Shown: piece after piece, positions 30,071-40,800 of the stretch
Numbering within the stretch: position 1 is the first letter of the stretch
Layout of the letters: the number at the start of each line of letters is the position of its first letter
NCBI RefSeq assembly: GCF_900343145.1
Contig: NZ_LT996886.1
Location: forward strand, 1,674,001 to 1,738,000
Reading direction: 5' to 3'
DNA from: Tessaracoccus timonensis
Lineage (GTDB): Bacteria; Actinomycetota; Actinomycetes; Propionibacteriales; Propionibacteriaceae
Length of the DNA stretch: 64,000 nucleotides
Program-made: the position numbers and the translations under genes
Notes under the pieces: model-generated
Databases searched by the model: none
Told to the model about the DNA's origin: nothing
The model's input: the letters and a program-made list of their open reading frames with translations, nothing else

Positions 30071-30868
30071 GTGACTAGTCCAACCGTCACGCTGTCGACC
30101 ACGACGGTGTACCCAGAGAGTTCCGCGAGCGCATTCGAGCTCGCGTCGCAGCTCGGCTACGACGGTGTGGAGCTCATGGTGGGCATCGATCCGCTGAGCA
30201 CAGACGTCGACGCGATTGCCAAGCTCAGCGAGTACCACAAGGTTCCAGTGCAGTCAGTGCATGCCCCGACGTTGATCATCACGCCGCAGGTGTGGGGGAG
30301 TGATCCGTGGGTGAAGCTCGAGAAGTCAGCCGAGGCGGCCAAGCAACTGGGGGCTGACGTCGTCGTCGTGCATCCGCCGTTTCGGTGGCAGCGCGCATAC
30401 GGGGCGAAGTTTGAGGCGGGCATTCGCCGGCTCAACCACACCTCGGGGGTGACGTTCGCCGTCGAAAATATGTTCCCGTGGCGCTCTCCAGCGGGCAAGC
30501 TGCCCATGTATCTTCCGACGTGGGACCCCACCGACCGCGACTACGACCACCTCACCCTCGATTTCTCGCACGCATCGACTGCTGGGCTGCAAACCATGGA
30601 TCTCCTCCACGCATGGGGGAGTAGGGTGAAACACGTGCACCTCACCGACGGGCGCGGCTCGTTCAAGGACGAGCACTTGCTGCCTGGCGAGGGCGACCAG
30701 AACGCGTGGGACGTGGTCGAAGAGCTCGGCCGCATGGGCTACGAGGGCCACGTCGTGGTGGAGGTGTCCACCCGTCGCGCCCGGTCCCGCCACGAGCGTG
30801 CGACGATGCTCGCCGACGTGCTCGCCAACACCCGCAAGCACCTCGAGATTGGCAAGGAGCGTCGATGA
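30071..30868 (+). CDS. sugar phosphate isomerase/epimerase-like TIM-barrel protein
   Basis: Protein of 265 residues of the AP-endonuclease 2/xylose isomerase-like TIM-barrel superfamily. Barrel strands are visible as GYDGVELMVG, VQSVHAP, ADVVVVHPPF, VTFAVENMF, LTLDFSHAS, VKHVHLTDG and HVVVEVS, ending in the metal-ligand-type His, Glu and Asp residues. The substrate is unknown. The start is GTG 30071. It is the first gene of a three-gene operon, overlapping the proline dehydrogenase gene by ATGA. Confidence 0.85.
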   Translation: MTSPTVTLSTTTVYPESSASAFELASQLGYDGVELMVGIDPLSTDVDAIAKLSEYHKVPVQSVHAPTLIITPQVWGSDPWVKLEKSAEAAKQLGADVVVVHPPFRWQRAYGAKFEAGIRRLNHTSGVTFAVENMFPWRSPAGKLPMYLPTWDPTDRDYDHLTLDFSHASTAGLQTMDLLHAWGSRVKHVHLTDGRGSFKDEHLLPGEGDQNAWDVVEELGRMGYEGHVVVEVSTRRARSRHERATMLADVLANTRKHLEIGKERR

Positions 30869-31761
30869 TCCACGGCATGCTGCGACGCGTGATCCGGTCG
30901 AAGCGCGTGCAACGCGCCGCACTCGCGTCCGGGGCGCTGGAAGAGATCGCCCGCCCCTACGTTGCCGGTGTCGTGCCAACCACCGCCGTCGAAACCGGCC
31001 TCGACCTGCGCTCCAAAGGGCTCGAGCTCGGCTACACCTACCTCCCCACGAGCGAATCGGAAGCGGAATCGCCGGCGGCGCTCGAAGAGCTGCTCGCGAA
31101 CCTCGGCGACGATGCCCGCGGGGTGGAACTGTCGGTGAAGCCCTCGCAGCTGGGGATCCGCACCTCTACGGCCGAAGCGAGAGCCACGCTTCGCGCACTT
31201 GCCGACGATGCCGCCGCCGTCGGTGCCCTCGTCACGCTGGAAATGCAGGGGGCCGCCCAGTACAGCGACACCCTCCGGCTCTGGCGTGAGGTGCACACCG
31301 ATCATCCCGACCTCGGGCTCACCTTGCCCGTCGACATCCGCCGCGCCGAGCGCGACGTGCAGCACCTCCTCGACGATTCCCCGCGGCTCAGACTGTGCAT
31401 CGGGTCGTACCCCGTGCCCCGTGCGCTCGGCTACAACAATGAGCACCTCAAGTCGAAAGCCCTTGTGCGCTGCCTGCGCCTCGCTCTGGAAGGTGGCGCG
31501 CGCACGATGCTCGCCTCCCACGACCCCCGCATCATCGCCATCGCCCAAGAGCTTGGCCGACGTAACCCCGTCGCGGATATCGAGTTCCAGATGTTCTACG
31601 GTGTGCGCCCGCTCGAACAGCGCAGGTTGGCCGACATTGGTCAGCGTTCGCGCGTGATCTTGCCGTATGGCCCTGGCTGGTACGAGTACCTGCTCACCCG
31701 CGTCGCCCGCAGGCCACAGACCGCCTGGGGCTACCTCCGAGCAGTGTTCGACAAACGATGA
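30865..31761 (+). CDS. proline dehydrogenase
   Basis: FAD enzyme that oxidises proline to pyrroline-5-carboxylate and feeds electrons to quinone. It has 298 residues, the monofunctional form. Conserved motifs: VELSVKPSQLG, LASHDPR, FQMFYGVR and YGPGWYEYLLTRVARRP, which carry the flavin- and proline-binding residues. There is no P5C dehydrogenase beside it. The ATG overlaps the TIM-barrel gene and its stop overlaps the CPBP gene (ATGA). proC, the reverse biosynthetic step, lies 1.8 kb downstream. Confidence 0.9.
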   Translation: MIHGMLRRVIRSKRVQRAALASGALEEIARPYVAGVVPTTAVETGLDLRSKGLELGYTYLPTSESEAESPAALEELLANLGDDARGVELSVKPSQLGIRTSTAEARATLRALADDAAAVGALVTLEMQGAAQYSDTLRLWREVHTDHPDLGLTLPVDIRRAERDVQHLLDDSPRLRLCIGSYPVPRALGYNNEHLKSKALVRCLRLALEGGARTMLASHDPRIIAIAQELGRRNPVADIEFQMFYGVRPLEQRRLADIGQRSRVILPYGPGWYEYLLTRVARRPQTAWGYLRAVFDKR

Positions 31762-32537
31762 CGAACACCGACGTTGCCCCGCGCGACGTGCGGCGTCGCC
31801 TCGGGGTGGAGATCGCCGTCGTGTTGCTGCTCTCGCTCGGCCAATCTGCCGTGTACGCGGGGCTATCGATCTGGGACAAACTCACCCGCGAGATGGTGCT
31901 CAACCAGCAGGTGACTTCGATGAACACCTCGCGCACACCAGATCGGCCATGGCTCGATTTCGCCTACCAGCTGGCCGGCACGCTGTTCCCGCTCATGCCG
32001 GTGGCCCTGGTGCTGTATCTGCTGTGGGTCTATTTCCCTCCCGACGGTGGCCCCTGCAAGGCGATGGGGTTCGACCTGCGCAAACCAGGACGCGACCTGG
32101 CGCAAGGCTTCGGTATTTTCGCCGTGATCGGCGTGGCTGGTCTCGCTTTCTACCTCTTCGCTGTCCGGATTGGCATCAACACGCAGGTCAGCCCGGCGAA
32201 CCTCACGACACACTGGTGGACGGTGTCGATCCTCGTCGGACGGGCGTTCATGAACGGCATCCTCGAGGAAGTCGTGATGATCGGTTACCTCTTCACACGT
32301 TGGGCACAGCGCGGCGGGCGGATGTGGGTGATCGTCGTCATCTCGGCACTGATTCGCGGCGGCTACCACCTCTATCAAGGTTTCGGCGGGTTCTTCGGCA
32401 ATCTGGTGATGGGCCTCATATTCGGGTGGCTGTTCCTCAAGCTGAAGCGCGTGATGCCGCTCGTCATCGTCCACGTGCTGCTTGATCTATTCGCATTTCT
32501 CGGCGCCGGGCTACTCGTGTACCTCCCGTTCGCGTGA
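31758..32537 (+). CDS. CPBP family intramembrane metalloprotease
   Basis: Membrane protein of 259 residues with about seven helices. The ABI/CPBP motif 1 is FMNGILEEVVMIGYLFTR (paired Glu), motif 2 IRGGYHLYQGFGGFFGN, and motif 3 ends in VIVHVLLD. The family includes CAAX-type proteases and bacteriocin-immunity proteins; the substrate here is not evident. Third gene of its operon, ATGA overlap. Confidence 0.88.
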   Translation: MTNTDVAPRDVRRRLGVEIAVVLLLSLGQSAVYAGLSIWDKLTREMVLNQQVTSMNTSRTPDRPWLDFAYQLAGTLFPLMPVALVLYLLWVYFPPDGGPCKAMGFDLRKPGRDLAQGFGIFAVIGVAGLAFYLFAVRIGINTQVSPANLTTHWWTVSILVGRAFMNGILEEVVMIGYLFTRWAQRGGRMWVIVVISALIRGGYHLYQGFGGFFGNLVMGLIFGWLFLKLKRVMPLVIVHVLLDLFAFLGAGLLVYLPFA

Positions 32538-34399
<1,862 letters not shown>

Positions 34400-34518
34400 A
34401 GCGCCTACCGGTCGTAGTAGATGAACGCCGTTATTAGGCTGATGCACTCTCCGCGCGTTACCATGGGGAGTCCTGTCGCGTAACCGCGGCCCGAACAAGC
34501 TGTCCAGAAAGGCTGAAC

Positions 34519-34620
34519 GTGGGTTCTGTCATTAAGAAGCGCCGCAAGCGCATGGCCAAGAAAAAGCACCGCAAGCTGCTCAAGCGCACTCGTATCCAGC
34601 GTCGCCGCGCAGGCAAGTAA
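34519..34620 (+). CDS. small ribosomal subunit protein bS22 (AURKAIP1/COX24 domain)
   Basis: A 33-residue, very basic protein, [18 protein letters not shown] at its start and ending RIQRRRAGK, which matches the actinobacterial bS22 peptide found on the small subunit near the decoding centre. The start is GTG 34519, with AAAGG six bases upstream. It is easily missed because of its size. The conserved context is proC upstream and a glutaredoxin-like gene downstream. Confidence 0.9.
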
Positions 34621-34625
34621 CGCCG

Positions 34626-34865
34626 GTGGCTCCCGCAGCGCGGGTTCGCCTGCTCACCCGCTCCGGCTGTCACCTGTGTGAAGACGCCGAGCGCATTGTG
34701 CAGCGCACCTGCCTCGCGCGCGGAGCTACGTATGCACTGGTGGATGTGGATTCCGACGACGCCTTGAAGGCGGAGTTTTCGGACCACGTCCCAGTACTCA
34801 TCATCGACGACGTGGTGCGCAGCTACTGGTTCGTGGATGAAGCTGCGCTCGCGAACTGGCTATAG
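34626..34865 (+). CDS. glutaredoxin-like protein
   Basis: Thioredoxin-fold protein of 79 residues with a CxxC active site, GCHLCEDA at about residue 15, and the cis-Pro region VPVLIIDD. It probably reduces mixed disulfides in a mycothiol-using cell. The start is GTG 34626, five bases after bS22, and hemD follows after nine bases. Confidence 0.88.
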   Translation: MAPAARVRLLTRSGCHLCEDAERIVQRTCLARGATYALVDVDSDDALKAEFSDHVPVLIIDDVVRSYWFVDEAALANWL

Positions 34866-34874
34866 GAGAAGGCA

Positions 34875-36425
34875 GTGAGTGAAGTAGGTCTAGGGTCTGT
34901 CACCTTCGTCGGATCCGGTCCGGGTGAGTTCGCTCTACTCACCTTGTTGGGAGCACGCACCCTCCACTTCGCCGACCTCGTGGTGGTCGATGCCGACGTC
35001 GACGTCGAGGAAGTGTGCCGACTCGGTATCGGGCATGCGAGAGTCGAGCATGCTGCCGACGACGAGACGTCGCAGCTCCTGAACGCAGCCCGCGAAGGGT
35101 TGAAGGTGGTGCGCCTCGAGCGCGCCGATCACTTCTTCGACGCCGACCCGTCGAGTGTGATGTCCGACGTGGAAGCCGCCGGGGTGCGCATCAACATCAT
35201 TCCCGGCGTCAACCATTGGACGACGATGCTGAACTACGGCGCCATCCCCATCCAGGGCAGCGCCGCGTTCCTCGACGCCACCGTGCAGGCACCCGCCACC
35301 GACGAGTGGCCGTCGGCGAAGACCGTCGCAGTCCACACGTCGCGCGAGCTGGTGCAGTCGGTCACCGACGTCGCGCTCGAGCATTTCGACGCTTCCGACG
35401 CGGTATGCATCCTGGAAGGCGTTGGCACGACGGGGCAGCGCAGCAAGGTGGTGACGTGGGGCTCCATGCCCGACGTCGACTCCGACTACTGCTATCTCGT
35501 GTCTGGCCCTTCCATCGACTCCCAGCGCGATCGTCGCACGGGATGGTTCGAGGAGAAGCCGCTGCTTGACTGGCGCGTCCTGAGCCCCCGCACGAAAGAC
35601 TCGCTGGACGACCTCGGCGAGGAGCTCGCCCAGTACGGCGCCGTGTTTGAAACCATCCCGACGATGTCCATCGAGCCGCCGCGCACCGAGCAGGGCATGG
35701 AGCGCGCCATGCGTGGCCTCGTCGACGGGCGATTCCTATGGTGCGTGTTCACCTCGCCACACGCTGTCGTCGCAGTGTGGGAACGCCTCGAAGAATATGG
35801 CCTCGATTCGCGCGCAATGTCCGGCATCTCCATCGCGGCGGTGGGGCGCGGCACGAAGGAAGCGCTCAGCCGACGCGGCGTCACCGCTGATCTCACGCCC
35901 TCGGGCTCGGATACCGTCGCCGGGCTGTCCGCCGAGTTCCCCGCTTACGACGAGTTGATGGACCCGATCAACCGCGTGCTCGTGCCAAGCGCCGACGTCG
36001 CAATCGATCCGCTGGTCGAAGGGCTTACGCACCTGGGCTGGGAAGTCGAGGGCGTCACCGCCTACCGCACGGTTCGGGCGGCACCTCCGCCGGCCGAGAT
36101 CCGCGAGGACATCAAGACCGGCATGTTTGACGCCGTCGTGTTCACCACCGCATCGTCGGTGCGCAACATGATCGGTATTGCCGGCAAGCCGCACGCGGCA
36201 TCCGTGATCGTCGCCGCAGGGGAGGCCACGGCCGCCGCTTGCGAGGAGCACGGGCTGCGCGTGGACGTGATTGCTGAGTCGCCCACCGTCGTCGCCATCG
36301 CCGACGGGTTGGCGCGGTTCGCCGAGCGCCGTCGCGATGCACAGATCGCCCAGGGCGAGCCGCTGAAGAAACCTTCCGAACGGAAACGCCGGCGTCGTCG
36401 GAAGACGGTTGCAGCGAAGTCATAG
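34875..36425 (+). CDS. hemD: uroporphyrinogen-III synthase fused to a degenerate methyltransferase domain
   Basis: Protein of 516 residues. The C-terminal half (about 230-485) is the HemD two-lobed synthase that cyclises hydroxymethylbilane (CVFTSPHAVVAVWERL, VAAVGRGTKEALS-like, AVVFTTASSVRNM). The amino part resembles the SUMT/CysG methyltransferase (VTFVGSGPGEFALLTLLGAR) but its later SAM-binding motifs are hard to find, so methyltransferase activity is doubtful. A basic tail (RKRRRRRK) ends it. hemA, hemC and hemB, its usual partners, are absent here. The start is GTG 34875. Confidence 0.85.
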   Translation: MSEVGLGSVTFVGSGPGEFALLTLLGARTLHFADLVVVDADVDVEEVCRLGIGHARVEHAADDETSQLLNAAREGLKVVRLERADHFFDADPSSVMSDVEAAGVRINIIPGVNHWTTMLNYGAIPIQGSAAFLDATVQAPATDEWPSAKTVAVHTSRELVQSVTDVALEHFDASDAVCILEGVGTTGQRSKVVTWGSMPDVDSDYCYLVSGPSIDSQRDRRTGWFEEKPLLDWRVLSPRTKDSLDDLGEELAQYGAVFETIPTMSIEPPRTEQGMERAMRGLVDGRFLWCVFTSPHAVVAVWERLEEYGLDSRAMSGISIAAVGRGTKEALSRRGVTADLTPSGSDTVAGLSAEFPAYDELMDPINRVLVPSADVAIDPLVEGLTHLGWEVEGVTAYRTVRAAPPPAEIREDIKTGMFDAVVFTTASSVRNMIGIAGKPHAASVIVAAGEATAAACEEHGLRVDVIAESPTVVAIADGLARFAERRRDAQIAQGEPLKKPSERKRRRRRKTVAAKS

Positions 36426-36434
36426 TCTGAGGTC

Positions 36435-37094
36435 ATGACGAACTCGACGACGGTGCACGTGATGCGCCATGGCCAGGTGTTCAACCCCGACGGGCTGCTC
36501 TACGGGCGGTTGCCGGGTTTCGGCTTGTCTGAGCTGGGGCACCGCATGGCCAGCCGCATGGCCCAGCACTTCGCCGACGAACCCCTCACGCACCTGCGCT
36601 GCTCGCCGCTGCAGCGGGCACGCGAGACCATGGCGCCATCAGCGCTGCAGCACTCCGAGCTCGAAGTCATCATCGACGAGCGCCTCATCGAGGCGGCGAA
36701 CAAGTTCGAGGGCAAGGTGTTCGGCGAGAATAACCGTGCGCTGTTCGACCCGCGCATGTTCTGGCATGTCCGCAACCCGCTGCGCCCCAGCTGGGGAGAG
36801 CCCTACGTCGACATCGCCGCGCGGATGCTCGCCGCGCTGAGCGACGCGGCCCGAGCCGCCGGCGACGGTGGCACCGCGCTCGTCGTCTCGCACCAGCTTC
36901 CGATTTACATCGCCCGACGCGCGGTGCAAGGCCGACCCTTCGTGCACGACCCGAGGCGTCGGCGCACGACGCTGTGCTCCGTCACGACGTTCACCTTCCG
37001 CGACGAGCGCCCTGTGCGCGTCGAGTACGCCGAACACATCCCCGACCTCCTGCCGAAGAGCTCCTCTGCGTCGAAGTTCCGGGTGGGGACGTGA
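36435..37094 (+). CDS. histidine phosphatase family protein (phosphoglycerate mutase-like)
   Basis: Protein of 219 residues with the catalytic RHG motif at the start (VHVMRHGQVFNP), CSPLQRARETM, and the second His in LVVSHQLPIYIARRA. In actinobacteria such a gene commonly heads the ResA-CcdA-ResB-CcsB operon. The substrate is unknown. TAGTCT at 36423-36428, six bases before the ATG, could serve a leaderless transcript. Confidence 0.9.
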   Translation: MTNSTTVHVMRHGQVFNPDGLLYGRLPGFGLSELGHRMASRMAQHFADEPLTHLRCSPLQRARETMAPSALQHSELEVIIDERLIEAANKFEGKVFGENNRALFDPRMFWHVRNPLRPSWGEPYVDIAARMLAALSDAARAAGDGGTALVVSHQLPIYIARRAVQGRPFVHDPRRRRTTLCSVTTFTFRDERPVRVEYAEHIPDLLPKSSSASKFRVGT

Positions 37095-37654
37095 GGCGCG
37101 CAATCGCTTCCGGCGTCGCTGTGCTGTTGCTGGCCGCCTGCTCATCTGCGCAGCCAGGGGAGGCCCCCGACGACGGCACCGCAGGGTTCGCCATCGGTGA
37201 TGGCACCGTCACCATCTTGGAGCGAGACCAACGCCCGGAAGCCCCCACGCTGGAGGGACCGTCGCTCATGGATGACGGCGAGCGCATCTCCACCGACGAC
37301 TTTGCAGGCAAGGTCGTGGTGGTGAACGTGTGGGGTTCCTGGTGCGCGCCCTGCAGGCACGAAGCACCCGAGCTCGTCGAGGCATACGAGCGGGTGGGAG
37401 ACGACGTCGAGTTCCTTGGCCTCAACACGCGCGATCTCACGACGGCATCCGCGCAGGCGTTCGTGCGCAGCGCCGGCATCACGTACCCCAATATTTTTGA
37501 TCCCGACGGCACCCTGTTGCTGGGATTCGGGCAGCTGCCTCCCAAGGCGATTCCATCCACCATCGTGATTGACGCCGACGGCAAGGTGGCTGCTCGGGTG
37601 ATCGGCGAGGTAGACGCCAATACGCTGGTGGCGCTGGTGGGTGATGTGCAGTGA
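37091..37654 (+). CDS. thiol-disulfide reductase lipoprotein (ResA/TlpA-like)
   Basis: Keeps apocytochrome c haem-binding cysteines reduced outside the membrane. The signal peptide ends in the lipobox LLLAACSS, a linker follows, and the thioredoxin domain has the CxxC site GSWCAPCRHEA and the cis-Pro TIV region (KAIPSTIVID). It has 187 residues. The start GTG 37091 overlaps the previous stop (GTGA). It is followed by its electron donor, ccdA. Confidence 0.92.
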   Translation: MRRAIASGVAVLLLAACSSAQPGEAPDDGTAGFAIGDGTVTILERDQRPEAPTLEGPSLMDDGERISTDDFAGKVVVVNVWGSWCAPCRHEAPELVEAYERVGDDVEFLGLNTRDLTTASAQAFVRSAGITYPNIFDPDGTLLLGFGQLPPKAIPSTIVIDADGKVAARVIGEVDANTLVALVGDVQ

Positions 37655-38406
37655 TCCCGCTGGAGGGGTGGGTAGCCTCTGCGCTTACGTCGTCGATGGT
37701 GTTGGCGATTCCGGTGGCGCTGCTGGCCGGGCTGGTCAGTTTCGCGTCCCCCTGTGTGCTGCCGCTCCTGCCTGGGTACTTGTCGTACGCCTCGGGCATT
37801 GGCCCTAGCCAAATCCAGAATGGTGAAGGCAAACGCCAACCGCTGGTGCTCGGCACGATCGGGTTCATCCTCGGCTTCTCCGTCGTATTCGTCGCGACGG
37901 GCACCCTCGCCGGCGGCATCGGTTCGGCGCTGATCGAGCATCAGCGGACGGTGACGATCATCGTCGGCGCGCTCATCGTCGCACTGGGTGTGGCGTTCAT
38001 GGGCGTCCTGCCGCTACCGAACGTGTGGCGGCCGTCGTACACGCCGACCCTGGGCGTGGCGGCAAGCCCCATCCTCGGCCTGGTGTTCGGGCTCACCTTC
38101 ACACCCTGCATCGGGCCGGCGCTCTCCGTCGTGCTGACGCTCGCTTTCAACGAGGCATCGGCCCTGCGCGGCGGGGTGCTGGCATTCGTCTACGCGCTCG
38201 GGCTTGGCCTGCCGTTCCTGGTGTTCGCGCTCGCCTTCGCGAAGCTCGCGCCCAGGCTGCAGTGGTTGCAGCGCCATCAGGTGCTCGTGCAGCGCATCGG
38301 CGGTGCGCTGATGGTTGCGGTGGGCCTCGCGATGCTCGTCGGATGGTGGGATGCGCTCATGGATGGCGTGCGCCAGTGGGCTGCGAACTTCGGGACGGTG
38401 TTGTGA
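37651..38406 (+). CDS. ccdA: cytochrome c biogenesis protein CcdA
   Basis: Six-helix membrane protein that carries electrons from cytoplasmic thioredoxin to ResA. The two redox cysteines lie in FASPCVLPLLPGYLSY (near residue 32) and FTPCIGPALS (near 150). It has 251 residues. The GTG start overlaps the ResA-like stop by four bases, and its stop overlaps resB. Confidence 0.94.
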   Translation: MIPLEGWVASALTSSMVLAIPVALLAGLVSFASPCVLPLLPGYLSYASGIGPSQIQNGEGKRQPLVLGTIGFILGFSVVFVATGTLAGGIGSALIEHQRTVTIIVGALIVALGVAFMGVLPLPNVWRPSYTPTLGVAASPILGLVFGLTFTPCIGPALSVVLTLAFNEASALRGGVLAFVYALGLGLPFLVFALAFAKLAPRLQWLQRHQVLVQRIGGALMVAVGLAMLVGWWDALMDGVRQWAANFGTVL

Positions 38407-39890
38407 TGCTGCAGTGGTTGCGATGGATGTGGAATCAGCTCACGAGCATGCGGACCGCGCTGATTCTCCTGTTCCTCTTGGCACTGGCCGCCATCCCCGG
38501 GTCGATTATTCCGCAACGCCCCAGCGCACCCATCAAGGTGCTCGAATACCAGCGCGCCCACCCCACCTTGGACAAGGTATGGGAGGCGCTGCACATGTAC
38601 GACGTGTACTCGTCGCCGTGGTTCTCCGCCATCTACCTGCTCCTGTTCGTCTCGCTGATCGGGTGCATCGTCCCGCGCATCGTGAAGTATGCGCGTGATC
38701 TGCGCAAACCGCCCCCCAAGCTGCCCCAGCACTTGCACAAGATGCCGGTGCACGCCGTCGTCGAATCTCTGCCCGACGAGGGAGTCCTCGACGAGGCGGA
38801 GCGCTGGCTGAAGGCGCACCGTTATCGCGTGCGGCGCACCGACGAGGGGATCAGCGCGGAGCGCGGATACCTGCGCGAGTTCGGCAACCTCACGTTCCAC
38901 CTGTCCTTGATCGGAGTGCTGCTTGGCCTGGCGTGGTCAAACCTCGGAGGATTCCAAGGCAGCGTCGTCGTTGTTGAGGGGCGCGGATTCACCAACGTCA
39001 TCACCCAGTACGACGATTTCACCGCCGGCGGATGGGTGAACACCGATGACTTGGAAGAATTCAGCCTCACCGTCGACAGCTTCCAGGCAAAGTTCGAGAC
39101 GGGACGGGTGCAGCGCGGTGCCGCGCGAGTGTTCGACGCCCACGTCACGGTAAAGGAAGGCGGAGAAACCCACGAAGAGCTGATGACCGTGAACACGCCC
39201 TACCACACCAAGGGCGGCTCGCAAATCAACCTCCTCGGCCACGGGTACGCCGCCCACATGACGATCACCGACGGTGACGGCAACGTCGCGTTCTCTGGCC
39301 CGCAGGTGTTCCTGCCGCAGGACGGCAATTTCTCCTCAGTCGGCGTGGTGAAAGCGCCCGACGCGCGCCCCAAGCGCCTCGCATTCGAAGCCATCTTCCT
39401 GCCGACGGCGGTGCTCGACGAGACGGGCCCGCACTCGGTATTCCCCGACGCACTCGACCCCGAGATCTGGATCAACGCCTGGTACGGCGACCCCGCGACG
39501 GAAACGGGCGTGCCCGAGTCGGTGTACACCCTCAACACAGCCGGCCTAGAGCCAGTGCTCGGTGACAACGGCGAACGCCTGCGTGCCCGGATGAAGCCGG
39601 GCTCCGGGTTCACGCTCCCGGACAACTTGGGCACCGTGCAGTTCGACGGCTACTCTCGGTGGGTGAAGCTGCAGATCAGCCGGACGCCGGGCAACCCCCT
39701 CGCGCTCGCGTCGGTGCTGATCGGCATCGGAGGGCTCACCCTCAGCCTGTTCGTGAAGCCCAGGCGCATGTTCGTGCGGTTGCGCGACGAGGATGTCACC
39801 GTCGCTGGCCTCGACCGGAGCAACACCGCCACGGGCCTTGAGGAAGAGGTCTCCGAGCTCGCCGCAGCCCTGGACGGGGGGAAGGAATAA
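38406..39890 (+). CDS. resB: cytochrome c biogenesis protein ResB
   Basis: Half of the system II haem exporter/ligase. It has 494 residues: three amino-terminal hydrophobic helices (near 15-35, 70-90 and 160-180), a large extracytoplasmic domain, and one C-terminal helix (LALASVLIGIGGLTLSLFV). The start is ATG 38406, overlapping the ccdA TGA; GTG 38403 is equally possible. Confidence 0.92.
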   Translation: MLQWLRWMWNQLTSMRTALILLFLLALAAIPGSIIPQRPSAPIKVLEYQRAHPTLDKVWEALHMYDVYSSPWFSAIYLLLFVSLIGCIVPRIVKYARDLRKPPPKLPQHLHKMPVHAVVESLPDEGVLDEAERWLKAHRYRVRRTDEGISAERGYLREFGNLTFHLSLIGVLLGLAWSNLGGFQGSVVVVEGRGFTNVITQYDDFTAGGWVNTDDLEEFSLTVDSFQAKFETGRVQRGAARVFDAHVTVKEGGETHEELMTVNTPYHTKGGSQINLLGHGYAAHMTITDGDGNVAFSGPQVFLPQDGNFSSVGVVKAPDARPKRLAFEAIFLPTAVLDETGPHSVFPDALDPEIWINAWYGDPATETGVPESVYTLNTAGLEPVLGDNGERLRARMKPGSGFTLPDNLGTVQFDGYSRWVKLQISRTPGNPLALASVLIGIGGLTLSLFVKPRRMFVRLRDEDVTVAGLDRSNTATGLEEEVSELAAALDGGKE

Positions 39891-39891
39891 G

Positions 39892-40797
39892 GTGTCGCAA
39901 TACTCTGACTTGGCGATGGTGGCCGCCGCCGTTGCATACGTCGTCGCATTCTTCCTGCACACGGCTGAGTGGGTGTTTGCCCGTGGGCTCACCAGCGAAC
40001 GAGCGGTGGATGGTTCGGAAGACTCCAAGCGCCTCAACGTCGACATGTACGGACGCCTCGCAGTGGCTGCGACGGTGGTGGGCTGGCTGCTCAACACGGT
40101 GGGCGTGGTGCTGCGCGGAGTCGCGGCCTCGCGAGCTCCGTGGGGCAACATGTACGAATTCGTCACCTCCGCGATCGCCATCTTGGGGTTGTTGTATCTC
40201 CTGTCGCTGTGGCGGTGGGGCACCCGCTGGCTTGGCATCGGTGTGACGTTCATCGCTGCACTCATGTTGGGGCTGGCGGTCACCGTGTTCTACGTCGACG
40301 TTGCACCCCTCGTGCCGGCACTCCACTCGGTGTGGTTCATCATCCACATCGTCGCAGCTGTCATCGCTGCCGCTGGATTCAACATCGCCGCCGTCGCGAG
40401 CGCACTATTCCTGGTGCGGCACTCTGCCGAAACCCGAGCCCAAAGAAACGACACCGAGCTCACCGGCTACCTGGCGCGGATTCCGTCGTTGAAGAAGCTC
40501 GAAACGTTCGCCCACCGCATGACAGCATTCTCGTTCCCCATCTGGACGTTTACTATCGTCGCCGGCTCCATCTGGGCGCAATACGCCTGGTCGCGGTTTT
40601 GGAACTGGGACCCGAAGGAAACCTGGAGCTTCATCACCTGGGTGGTCTACGCCGGCTACCTTCACGCCTCGCTCACCGCTGGCTGGCGCGGGCGTCCTGC
40701 CGCGGTGCTGTGCCTGGTTGGAGTGGCCACCTTCTGGTTCAACTTTGTGGGCGTGAATCTGCTGTTCAGCGGCATGCATTCCTACGCCGGGATCTGA
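39892..40797 (+). CDS. ccsB: cytochrome c biogenesis protein CcsB (CcsA-type)
   Basis: Partner of ResB in system II. Membrane protein of 301 residues with about eight helices and the tryptophan-rich haem-handling motif FWNWDPKETWSF near residue 240; conserved His residues flank it. The start GTG 39892 is one base after the resB stop. With ResA-like, CcdA and ResB it makes a complete maturation set, implying c-type cytochromes in this organism. Confidence 0.94.
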   Translation: MSQYSDLAMVAAAVAYVVAFFLHTAEWVFARGLTSERAVDGSEDSKRLNVDMYGRLAVAATVVGWLLNTVGVVLRGVAASRAPWGNMYEFVTSAIAILGLLYLLSLWRWGTRWLGIGVTFIAALMLGLAVTVFYVDVAPLVPALHSVWFIIHIVAAVIAAAGFNIAAVASALFLVRHSAETRAQRNDTELTGYLARIPSLKKLETFAHRMTAFSFPIWTFTIVAGSIWAQYAWSRFWNWDPKETWSFITWVVYAGYLHASLTAGWRGRPAAVLCLVGVATFWFNFVGVNLLFSGMHSYAGI

Positions 40798-40800
40798 TCG

